DNA of 8,888 nucleotides from an uncultured Acetatifactor sp. (GTDB taxonomy: Bacteria > Bacillota > Clostridia > Lachnospirales > Lachnospiraceae). The notes beneath the pieces are model-generated. The model saw only the letters and a program-made list of their open reading frames with translations, did not search any database and was not told the DNA's origin. A program made the position numbers and the translations under genes. The stretch covers positions 1 through 8,888 of the forward strand of contig CAJTSY010000136.1 of the NCBI GenBank assembly GCA_910578995.1. The letters are read 5' to 3'. Each line of letters starts with the position of its first letter. Position 1 is the stretch's first letter. This document shows positions 1-6,526 of this stretch, piece after piece.

Positions 1-2
1 CC

Positions 3-38
3 GGGGAAAACAGTACGCAGGGGGGAGAGCAGACATGA
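3..38 (+). CDS. possible 3' end of an upstream gene (partial)
   Basis: This reading frame is open from the window edge and ends at a TGA at 36-38, which overlaps the ATG of the EssC gene as ATGA. Such overlaps are common between translationally coupled genes in one operon. In a T7SSb locus another secretion gene would be expected here, but only about eleven codons are visible and no product can be named. An open frame this short is also expected by chance, so confidence is low. Confidence 0.22.
   Translation, partial: GENSTQGGEQT
19..29 (+). promoter_or_regulatory. ribosome binding site of essC
   Basis: AGGGGGGAGAG lies five bases before the ATG at 35. It supports this start, although the essC frame stays open upstream to the window edge. 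Confidence 0.7.
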
Positions 39-3000
39 GCTATATCGCGTTTATCCAACAGGATGCCCTGTACAGCGCCAGGGCGGATTTTCCGGGCACC
101 TTCACCATAGGATCCGGAAACAGGGATGATATACGGATTAAAGGACTGGGGAACAGCCAGGTCATACTGAAGGGCAACCGGAGAGGTGAACTGACCGTCC
201 AGGGGAAAGGGGGTATTGGCGTTTCCAGGGAAAATGTGCCGAAGGAGTCTCTCATATCCCTGGATCCGGAGAACGGGACGGCCCTGTATGTGACGGACGG
301 GGAGGGTTTAAGCCGGGAGAGGCTGTGCCTGCCCCTGGACGGCGTGATACGCTTTGGCCGCAGGGAGAGCAATGACGTGTGCATCAGGAACCCTTATGTC
401 TCAGGACAGCACTTCCAGATCCACTGCAGAGAGGGGGTATTCCGGGTGGAGGATTCGGGCAGCACTTACGGACTGTATGTGAACGGGCGCAGGGTGGTTC
501 GGGCGAATGTCCACTCCGGGGATGTGATTTCCATCCTGCATATCAATATCATTCTGGAGAACAATGAGCTCCTCTTTGAAAATGTGGGCACAGGGCTGCA
601 CATCAGGTACAGGCCCGGGGATGCCTTCATAGGAGGCGCGGCCAGGGCAGCGGAGGACGGCGGGCTGAAATACCGCCGTTCTCCCAGAACCCAGGAGGAG
701 CTGCCGGCGGAGCCCATCCTGTTGGCGAACCCGCCCCAGGCCGGCGGCCAGACGGGGATAAGGCGGGGGATGTTTGCCTCCGCCGTGGGAACGGGGGCCA
801 TGTTCGCGGCGAATCTGGCCACAGGGGGGCTTGCGTCGCCGGCACTGCTGGCAGCCAGGGCCGCCAGTCTGGTGGCTCCGGTGACAGGCATCGCCGCCCA
901 GAAGGGAGCTGCCAAAGAGGAGAAAAAGAGGAGGGAGAGTTACGACAGACAGCGGATGGAGAAGTACGGCCGTTACATAGCCGAGCAGAAGGCCAGGATA
1001 GAGGCTGTGGCGGATAAGCAGAGGAAAATCATCTCCCAGGAGAATCCGCCTGCCGAAAAATGCCTGGAGAGCCTGGAAAACCTTCAGCGCAGCCTCTGGG
1101 AGAGATCCGCCCGGGACAGGGATTTCCTTCATGTAAGGCTGGGGATGGGATATGAGAATCTGTGCGTGGAAGTGAAGTACCGGGCGGATCAGGGATTTAC
1201 CATGGAAAACGACCGGTTGGAGCTCCTTGCGGCCCAGATTGTGGAGGAGACCGCCATTGTGGACCAGGTTCCGGCAAGGGTGGATCTGCGCAGCTTCCAG
1301 AGGGTGGGCATAGTGGGCGGCAGGCAGCGGGTGGCCGAACAGGTGCGCAATATGCTGGTCTGCCTTACCACGGCCCACAGCTTCCACGATGTGAAGATTG
1401 TGGGGATATTCCGCAGTGAGGAGGAGCAGCTGTTCTCTTCCCTGCGCTGGCTGCCCCATGTGTGGGACGATGGGGGGAAGGAGAGGTATCTCGCTTTCGG
1501 GCGGCAGCAGGCTCACAGAATCTGCGAAGCTTTTCTTCCCCTGCTGCGGGAGCGCCGGGAGAGGGAGGGGGCTCCCCATTACATCTTCCTTCTGGGCAGC
1601 AGGGAGGATGTGCAGAACGAGGAGATCATGCAGTATCTGGCCGAGGGCGAGCCGCCGTTTGGGGTCAGCACCCTGTTCCTGTTCGATGAACTGTATTCCC
1701 TGCCCCATGGCTGTCAGTTTATTATAGATGTGGATAACGGACCCTGCGGTTTTCAGAAGGATAAGGTCAACAACAAATTCATCTACACGCCGGACGAGCC
1801 GGTGACCCTACAGAGCTTTGACAGTTACTGCAGGACCATGTCGGCCATAGAGCTGGAGGGTTATGCCGCTGCCGCGGAGCTTCCGGAGGGCATCGGCTTC
1901 CTGGAGGGCTTCGGGGTGAAGCGGGTGGAGGAGCTGAATGCCTATGAGAGGTGGATGAAAAATCTGCCCTATAAAAGCATCGCCACTCCTATCGGTTCTT
2001 TGGGGGGAGGCAGGACTTTTTCCCTGGACATCCACGAGAGGGCCCACGGCCCCCATGGGCTGGTAGCCGGAACCACGGGTTCCGGAAAGAGCGAGACACT
2101 GCAGTCCTGGATTCTCTCCATGGCGGTGAATTACCATCCCCATGACGTGGTGTTCGTCATCATTGACTACAAGGGAGGAGGCATGGCGAACCTGCTGATG
2201 GAGCTGCCCAATGTGGTGGGAAAGATTACAAACATCAGTTCCGGCATAGGCAGGTCACTGATCGCCCTGCAGGCGGAGATGAAGCGCCGCCAGCGGATAT
2301 TTGACGCCTATAAGGAATACCAGGTGAACCATATAGACAAATACCAGAGGCTGTACAGGGAGGGAAAGGCGCAGGAGCCCCTGCCCCACCTGGTGATCGT
2401 GGCGGACGAATTTGCTGAGCTGAAGAAGGAGGAGCCGGAGTTCATGGCGGGCCTGGTCAGCGCATCCCGCATCGGCAGATCCCTGGGGGTGCACCTGGTG
2501 CTGGCAACCCAGAAGCCCTCCGGGGTGGTGGACGACCAGATCCAGAGCAACAGTAATTTCCGGCTCTGCCTGAAGGTGCAGGATGCCGCGGACAGCAAGG
2601 AGATGATCAAACGCCCGGATGCAGCACGCATCACACAGCCCGGAAGGGGCTTTATCCGGGTGGGGGAGGATGTGGTATTCCAGGAATTCCAGTCCTTCTG
2701 GAGCGGGGCGGCCTACGGGGGCCGGGAGATGCCTTCCCGGGAGCCGGGGGATGGCGGGGCAAACCCCATATGCCTGGTGGCCATGGACGGGTCAAGGACG
2801 CGGATCGTGGAGGAGCCGCTGACCGCAAAACCGGACAGGGACGAACTGTCCGCCGTGCGGGATTACCTGCGGGAGGTGGCCCGGGAGAAGGGGATACAGA
2901 AGCTTCCGGGGCCCTGGCCGGAAGACCTGCCGGAGAAGCTTTCTCTGGAGGGGCTGCTTGAGGAGGCAGGCACTGTCTTTGACGGCAGAACCTGGCCCGG

Positions 3001-4555
3001 GGAGGGGCGGCCCTGGATGAAGATTCCCGTTGGGATGTACGACTGTCCGGAGAACCAGAGCCAGGGGATTTTGTACCTTGACCTGCCCGGGCAGGGTCAT
3101 ACGGCCATCTACGGCGCGCCGGGCACGGGAAAGACTACAATGCTGAAGACAATAGTCTGGTCTCTCTGCCAGTGCTTCTCCCCCGGGGAAGCCGTGGTGT
3201 ACATCCTGGACTGCGGGGGCTGGAGCATGAAGGTATTGGAAAGCCTCCCCCATGTGGGAGGAGTGGCCCTGGACTTCGAGGAGGAGAAGATTAAGAAGAC
3301 GGCTCCCCTTATCCTGGAGGAGATGGAGGCCAGGAAGCGGAAATTTTTAGAGCAGGGCGTCAGTTCCATCTCCTCCTACAGGGAGACAGACGCGGAGCCC
3401 ATGCCCGCCATTCTCCTGGCGGTGGACAATGTGGCCGCCCTGACCGAAACCTATCCGGAGATGGAGCGCCTGCTGGTGACGGTGGCGGGCCAGGGGGCAT
3501 CCTACGGAATCTACCTGGTATGCACGGCGGCAGGTCCCGGCGGCATCCGGTTCCGTATAGCCTCGGGCATTAAAAACGCCCTTTCCTTTGAACTGGCGGA
3601 AAAGGGGGATTATGTGAATGCCGTGGGGAGGCTGTCGGGGAAATCCCTGCCGCCCGTCAGGGGCAGGGGCTTTGCCAGAGGGAATCCGCCCCTGGAATTC
3701 CAGGCGGCCAGGCCTTTTGCGGAAGAGACAGAGGCGAAGCAGACCGCCGGAATCAGGGCTGTGGCGGAGTCCATGGCAGAGGCCTGGAAGAACCGGGAGC
3801 AGGGCCCTCGGCAGGGCTGTTGGCCCAGATCCATTCCTGTCATGCCGGAGAAATTTTCTTTCCGGGAGCTGGAGACAGGGCAGATGCCCAGATCCTGTAT
3901 TCCCCTTGGAATCAGATATGGGGATCTGGCTCCCGCCACAGTGGACCTGTCTGAGAATTACTGTTTTATGATAACCGGGGAAAGTGGTGCGGGCGAGTAT
4001 CTCAGGGGTCTGGCAGACTGGCTTGGGAAGCGTGGTGAGGGGAACAGGTTATGGTTTCCCGGACCGGTGCGGGAGGACAGTCCGGGGGACATATCCGGAC
4101 TGGAGGAAATTATCCGTGAGCTGAATGAGAGAAAGAAAGCCTGGAACAGGGCAAGAAGGGAGGCCGACGAAGCGGGGGAGGATTTTTCCGGACAGGAATT
4201 CACAGCCGCTTATGAACAGATTATCATAGCGATAGACGACATAGGGGAATGGATCGGCGGAACCGACGGACACGCGAAGTCTTCCATGGAGAGAATATGC
4301 AGGCAGGCGAAGAATCTGGGGGTCATAGTCATCGCGGCAGGGAGCAGGGATGACATAGCCGGGAATACGGCGGATCCCCTCATCGGGGCAATCCTTTCTT
4401 CCGGTAAGGTGCTTGGCCTGGGGGGCAGGGGCGATTCCTACAGCTTTTGCACCTGCGGCCTGGACTATAAGGAGAGGGAGGCGGAGGCCGGAATCGGGGA
4501 CGGATATTTGTTTGACGGCGGGCACTGCGTAAGGATAAGGCTGCCGGCTGTGTGA
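35..4555 (+). CDS. essC: EssC/YukBA-type T7SSb motor ATPase, FHA and FtsK/SpoIIIE domains
   Basis: This is the membrane-bound motor of a Firmicutes type VII secretion system, which recognises WXG100 substrates and drives their export. The 1506 residues match the family (Staphylococcus aureus EssC is about 1480). Residues 1-100 look like a first FHA-like beta domain. A clear FHA domain follows at about 104-165 (RFGRRESND at 106-114, S123 and H126, then GSTYGLYVNG). Two weak Ala/Gly-rich hydrophobic segments at about 246-288 fit the membrane hairpin, followed by a Lys/Arg-rich coiled stretch. ATPase 1 has Walker A GTTGSGKS (679-686), DYKGGGM and Walker B LVIVADE (786-792, catalytic E792). ATPase 2 has Walker A GAPGTGKT (1027-1034) and Walker B ending D1131-N1132. 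ATPase 3 has a degenerate loop GESGAGEY (1315-1322) without the lysine. The start is set by the AGGGGGGAGAG site at 19-29. yukD follows after 10 nt. Family assignment is firm; substrate specificity is unknown. Confidence 0.96.
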   Translation: MSYIAFIQQDALYSARADFPGTFTIGSGNRDDIRIKGLGNSQVILKGNRRGELTVQGKGGIGVSRENVPKESLISLDPENGTALYVTDGEGLSRERLCLPLDGVIRFGRRESNDVCIRNPYVSGQHFQIHCREGVFRVEDSGSTYGLYVNGRRVVRANVHSGDVISILHINIILENNELLFENVGTGLHIRYRPGDAFIGGAARAAEDGGLKYRRSPRTQEELPAEPILLANPPQAGGQTGIRRGMFASAVGTGAMFAANLATGGLASPALLAARAASLVAPVTGIAAQKGAAKEEKKRRESYDRQRMEKYGRYIAEQKARIEAVADKQRKIISQENPPAEKCLESLENLQRSLWERSARDRDFLHVRLGMGYENLCVEVKYRADQGFTMENDRLELLAAQIVEETAIVDQVPARVDLRSFQRVGIVGGRQRVAEQVRNMLVCLTTAHSFHDVKIVGIFRSEEEQLFSSLRWLPHVWDDGGKERYLAFGRQQAHRICEAFLPLLRERREREGAPHYIFLLGSREDVQNEEIMQYLAEGEPPFGVSTLFLFDELYSLPHGCQFIIDVDNGPCGFQKDKVNNKFIYTPDEPVTLQSFDSYCRTMSAIELEGYAAAAELPEGIGFLEGFGVKRVEELNAYERWMKNLPYKSIATPIGSLGGGRTFSLDIHERAHGPHGLVAGTTGSGKSETLQSWILSMAVNYHPHDVVFVIIDYKGGGMANLLMELPNVVGKITNISSGIGRSLIALQAEMKRRQRIFDAYKEYQVNHIDKYQRLYREGKAQEPLPHLVIVADEFAELKKEEPEFMAGLVSASRIGRSLGVHLVLATQKPSGVVDDQIQSNSNFRLCLKVQDAADSKEMIKRPDAARITQPGRGFIRVGEDVVFQEFQSFWSGAAYGGREMPSREPGDGGANPICLVAMDGSRTRIVEEPLTAKPDRDELSAVRDYLREVAREKGIQKLPGPWPEDLPEKLSLEGLLEEAGTVFDGRTWPGEGRPWMKIPVGMYDCPENQSQGILYLDLPGQGHTAIYGAPGTGKTTMLKTIVWSLCQCFSPGEAVVYILDCGGWSMKVLESLPHVGGVALDFEEEKIKKTAPLILEEMEARKRKFLEQGVSSISSYRETDAEPMPAILLAVDNVAALTETYPEMERLLVTVAGQGASYGIYLVCTAAGPGGIRFRIASGIKNALSFELAEKGDYVNAVGRLSGKSLPPVRGRGFARGNPPLEFQAARPFAEETEAKQTAGIRAVAESMAEAWKNREQGPRQGCWPRSIPVMPEKFSFRELETGQMPRSCIPLGIRYGDLAPATVDLSENYCFMITGESGAGEYLRGLADWLGKRGEGNRLWFPGPVREDSPGDISGLEEIIRELNERKKAWNRARREADEAGEDFSGQEFTAAYEQIIIAIDDIGEWIGGTDGHAKSSMERICRQAKNLGVIVIAAGSRDDIAGNTADPLIGAILSSGKVLGLGGRGDSYSFCTCGLDYKEREAEAGIGDGYLFDGGHCVRIRLPAV

Positions 4556-4565
4556 GGGGTGCAGG

Positions 4566-4844
4566 ATGAAAAATGTGATTATAACGGTTACGGACAGGGA
4601 GCAGAGTTTCTCCTATGATGTGGAATTTCCGCCGGACATAAGGGGAGACAGACTGACGGCTTTTATGTTTGAGGCGCTTCATGAGCTGGATCCTTCCGTG
4701 GAGTATGATGGGAGAAGCTGTGGACTCTATCTGCAGAGGGCGAAGCATTTTGTCAATTCCCATCAGACTTTTGCGGAGGCAGGAGGCAGGAACGGGGATA
4801 TTGTTCTGGCGGTGGACATGGGGCTTGGCGGGGCGGGCTGGTGA
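4566..4844 (+). CDS. yukD: YukD/EsaB-like ubiquitin-fold T7SS protein
   Basis: This is a 92-residue cytoplasmic protein. Its short strands (KNVIITVTD near the N-terminus, YSYD-like FSYDVEFP, a helix around LTAFMFEALHEL, then GLYL and DIVLAVDMG at the C-terminus) fit the ubiquitin-like fold of YukD/EsaB. Family members are small accessory components of T7SSb machines and are needed for, or regulate, secretion; they are not known to be conjugated like ubiquitin. The start ATG follows GAGGGG at 4554-4559, which overlaps the essC stop codon, so the two genes are very likely translated together. Placement directly after the motor gene is the strongest support. Sequence identity in this family is low, so the call rests on size, predicted strand pattern and neighbourhood. 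Confidence 0.82.
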   Translation: MKNVIITVTDREQSFSYDVEFPPDIRGDRLTAFMFEALHELDPSVEYDGRSCGLYLQRAKHFVNSHQTFAEAGGRNGDIVLAVDMGLGGAGW

Positions 4845-4898
4845 TGTTGCCTGCGTCGGGGCCCGTCTGCAAAGGAATATTTTGGAGTACACAAAACA

Positions 4899-4909
4899 AG
4901 GAAGAGAGG
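4899..4909 (+). promoter_or_regulatory. ribosome binding site deciding the WXG100 start
   Basis: AGGAAGAGAGG lies eight bases before the ATG at 4918. It selects this start over an in-frame ATG at 4669, which lies inside yukD and would add 83 residues unlike any WXG100 protein. Confidence 0.75.
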
Positions 4910-4917
4910 TAAGAGAG

Positions 4918-5217
4918 ATGGCGGCAATTCAAGTAACGCCGGAGCTGTTGAATGAAAAGGCAAACCAGCTGCGGCTGCTGCGTACAAGCCACGATGAGGC
5001 GATGGCGAGGGCGGCAGGGATTATCAACGGGCTTTCCGATGTGTGGAAGGGCGAGGCCCAGGCGGCTTATGTGGAGAAATTCCAGGACATGCGGGGCGTG
5101 ATCAGTTCTTTTTCGGAAATGATTGAAGAATATGCGGCGTTTATGGACAGGGCGGCGAATGCCATGGCTGAGACCGATGCCAGCCTGAAAGCGGGCATGG
5201 CGGGACTGGGACAGTGA
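4918..5217 (+). CDS. WXG100 family protein (EsxA/YukE-like)
   Basis: This 99-residue, almost wholly helical protein has the length of EsxA/YukE. A WKG turn (W43-K44-G45) splits it into two amphipathic helices. It starts MAAIQVTPELL, like many WXG100 proteins, and ends in a short flexible GLGQ tail. WXG100 proteins form helical hairpin dimers that are exported by the EssC motor without a cleaved signal peptide. The usual C-terminal YxxxD/E export motif is not obvious: the tyrosine at 72 is followed by M76 and D77, one place off. It sits 73 nt after yukD with its own strong ribosome binding site. It is the closest to a canonical core Esx substrate here, and the two other WKG proteins in the window are its likely paralogues. 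I cannot say which of them dimerise with each other. Confidence 0.93.
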   Translation: MAAIQVTPELLNEKANQLRLLRTSHDEAMARAAGIINGLSDVWKGEAQAAYVEKFQDMRGVISSFSEMIEEYAAFMDRAANAMAETDASLKAGMAGLGQ

Positions 5218-5245
5218 GGAGACAAAGGGCAGCCGTTGACTAGTG

Positions 5246-5263
5246 TGTGCGCCAGAGCGCGCA
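5246..5263 (+). promoter_or_regulatory. RNA hairpin just before the ribosome binding site of the 5276 gene
   Basis: TGTGCGC (5246-5252) pairs with GCGCGCA (5257-5263) as a seven-base-pair stem with one G-U wobble and a CAGA tetraloop. No T-run follows, so it is not an intrinsic terminator. It abuts the AAGGGG ribosome binding site (5263-5268). It could reduce translation of the next gene or protect the 3' end of a processed mRNA carrying the WXG100 gene. Confidence 0.4.
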
Positions 5264-5275
5264 AGGGGTGTAAAC

Positions 5276-6091
5276 ATGAGAAAAGGATATTCACTGACCG
5301 CGGAGGCACTGCTGTACTCCGTGGTGCTGAAGAAAAAGGCAGGCATTTACGGTGTGGAAAATGTGCTGGCCGGCATGGGAGCGGAGGCGTATCCCGGGTT
5401 TGTCAGACGGGCAGAGGAAGATCTGGAGGCCTGCGGGGCGGGAGAACTGGATTTCGGAGGCGGTCTGAGCCTGACAGAGGAGTTTGACGAACTGATGGAT
5501 CTGTGTACGGACTGTGCAGGCGTGGTTGCCGTGGATCTGAGGGATGAGAAGGGAGCAGGGCATATGACCTTCTACCTGGGGAATGGGCAGGTGCCGGTCC
5601 TGGTGGCGGCGGACGGAGGTTATGTGCTCTATCCGGAAGCGCAGGGGACGGAATTGCTGGAGGATTTCCTTCAGCTGCCGGAAAATAAGCTCCATTTCAC
5701 CCGCTGCAGGCTGGAGGGCAGCAGTGCGGCCAGGGCGGAGGTACAGGAATTCACCGCCCAGGGGCTGCGTGAGGAGGATGGGGCATTCCTGGTACGGGCC
5801 CTCAGGGGGGAACACTGTTTCTGCCAGGTCAGCCGCATAGAGGGATTTGAGAAAAACGGGTTTCTGCCTTTTGTATACTTTCCGGGGGGATGCGCGGAGA
5901 TCCGTACAGAGTACGATTCAGAGCATGAGTACCTCGTCTTTGAGGCTGTGGAGAGGGAAAAGCTGATGGAGAGGATAAAGGGAATGTTAAATGAGGAGAT
6001 GGCCACCTCCTTTGGCGACAACGAGTATGAGGGAATAGAAGCCCCGCCGGAAGAGGAAGAAGAGGCTGTGCCGGAGGACGGGGAGCTGTAG
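5276..6091 (+). CDS. T7SS-associated protein of unknown function, possibly an adaptor or chaperone
   Basis: I do not recognise this 271-residue protein by sequence alone. It has no signal peptide and no membrane segment, so it should be cytoplasmic. The N-terminus (YSLTAEALLYSVVLKKK) is followed by mixed alpha/beta sequence, a strand-rich core with GHMTFYLGNG and GGYVLYP, and a helix near EREKLMERIKGML. The last 20 or so residues are strongly acidic (a run of EEEEE) and probably disordered. The size, the N-terminal 'LTxEAL' style and the place between WXG100 genes recall EspG-type substrate chaperones of actinobacterial ESX systems and the unnamed DUF proteins in Firmicutes T7SS loci; this is analogy only. 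The start ATG at 5276 follows AAGGGG with seven bases between. An in-frame ATG at 5243 would put the hairpin inside the coding region and has no ribosome binding site. Coding status is secure; function is not. Confidence 0.85.
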   Translation: MRKGYSLTAEALLYSVVLKKKAGIYGVENVLAGMGAEAYPGFVRRAEEDLEACGAGELDFGGGLSLTEEFDELMDLCTDCAGVVAVDLRDEKGAGHMTFYLGNGQVPVLVAADGGYVLYPEAQGTELLEDFLQLPENKLHFTRCRLEGSSAARAEVQEFTAQGLREEDGAFLVRALRGEHCFCQVSRIEGFEKNGFLPFVYFPGGCAEIRTEYDSEHEYLVFEAVEREKLMERIKGMLNEEMATSFGDNEYEGIEAPPEEEEEAVPEDGEL

Positions 6092-6149
6092 TTTCCGACG
6101 GAGGCGGGGGAGGGCTGAAGCCATCGCCGGGGAGATTGCCGGAGGGGCA

Positions 6150-6178
6150 GTTTCCGCCGGAAGCAGGGAAACTATAAT
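6150..6178 (+). promoter_or_regulatory. candidate sigma-A promoter for the effector sub-operon
   Basis: A perfect TATAAT -10 (6173-6178) stands out in GC-rich DNA. A weak -35 lies upstream (TTTCCG at 6151-6156, three of six matches, 16-bp spacer). The dyad GTTTCC-N11-GGAAAC fills the space between the two elements and could be an operator. The predicted start of transcription, near 6185, leaves a leader of about 40 nt before the WXG100-like gene at 6224. It would allow the gene pair 6224/6527 and those after it to be expressed apart from the secretion machine. The weak -35 keeps confidence moderate. Confidence 0.42.
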
Positions 6179-6207
6179 GTGGGAGGAAAGCTGCACGATA
6201 CAGCAAG

Positions 6208-6216
6208 AAAGGAAGG
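6208..6216 (+). promoter_or_regulatory. ribosome binding site of the 6224 gene
   Basis: AAAGGAAGG ends seven bases before the ATG at 6224 and fixes that start. Confidence 0.7.
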
Positions 6217-6223
6217 CGGGTAA

Positions 6224-6514
6224 ATGGAAAATCAATCCATAAGCATACAGGCGGAGGAAGCCAGGGGCTGTCTTGCCCAGATAAGCCGGATCGCCGAGCA
6301 GTACAGGGAGCTGTCTGCCAGGGCAAAGGCAATGGAGGAGGAGCTGTCCGCCTGCTGGAAGGGAAACAGCGGGGACAGCATCCGGATCAAAATTCAGGAG
6401 TGGGTGCAGAGGCAGGAGACAGAGGCCGCAAATGTGGAACAGAAAGTTTCCGCCGTGGAGAACTATATACGGGGCATGGAAGAACTGGATGCGAAGCTGG
6501 CAGGAATGCTGTGA
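6224..6514 (+). CDS. WXG100-like small helical protein, probable partner of the downstream effector
   Basis: This 96-residue, highly charged helical protein has a WKG turn at W45-K46-G47 flanked by two long amphipathic helices (EEARGCLAQISRIAEQYREL before it, EWVQRQETEAANVEQK after it). Its length and turn fit the WXG100 superfamily, although the helix faces are more Glu/Lys-rich than in the 4918 protein. The gene ends only 12 nt before the effector gene at 6527, so the two are almost certainly co-translated. In LXG effector loci of Firmicutes, small helical proteins encoded just upstream bind the effector's N-domain and are needed for its export; by analogy this protein may do the same. A weak YxxxM-E-E stretch at Y81 stands where a YxxxD/E signal would be. 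Direct secretion as an independent substrate is the alternative. Confidence 0.82.
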   Translation: MENQSISIQAEEARGCLAQISRIAEQYRELSARAKAMEEELSACWKGNSGDSIRIKIQEWVQRQETEAANVEQKVSAVENYIRGMEELDAKLAGML

Positions 6515-6526
6515 TAGGAGACGAAG

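Larger units (their letters stand above)
6092..6223 (+). other. 132-nt intergenic gap with promoter-like elements and paired repeats
   Basis: This is the longest non-coding stretch in the window. It holds an imperfect 21-bp direct repeat (6091-6111 and 6150-6170, 17 of 21 matching, 59 bp apart), each copy with a TCCG-N-CGGA palindrome. It also has an inverted repeat GTTTCC/GGAAAC (6150-6155 and 6167-6172) and a perfect TATAAT at 6173-6178. There is no terminator-like stem with a T-run and no convincing small ORF. Confidence 0.5.

Noticed and set aside
401..1708. Long minus-strand ORF (435 codons) opposite essC
   Set aside because: It lies wholly antisense to clearly coding EssC sequence, has low-complexity Pro/His/Gln/Leu composition and no recognisable domain; such shadows are common opposite GC-rich genes.
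4669..4917. N-terminal extension of the first WXG100 protein from an ATG inside yukD
   Set aside because: The extension has no family similarity and no RBS, and the ATG at 4918 gives the standard 99-residue length.
4845..4917. Promoter between yukD and the first WXG100 gene (TTGCCT ... TATTTT)
   Set aside because: The spacer is 25 bp, too long for a sigma-A promoter.
6092..6223. Intrinsic terminator in the 132-nt gap
   Set aside because: The inverted repeat GTTTCC/GGAAAC is followed by TATAATG and not by a T-run.
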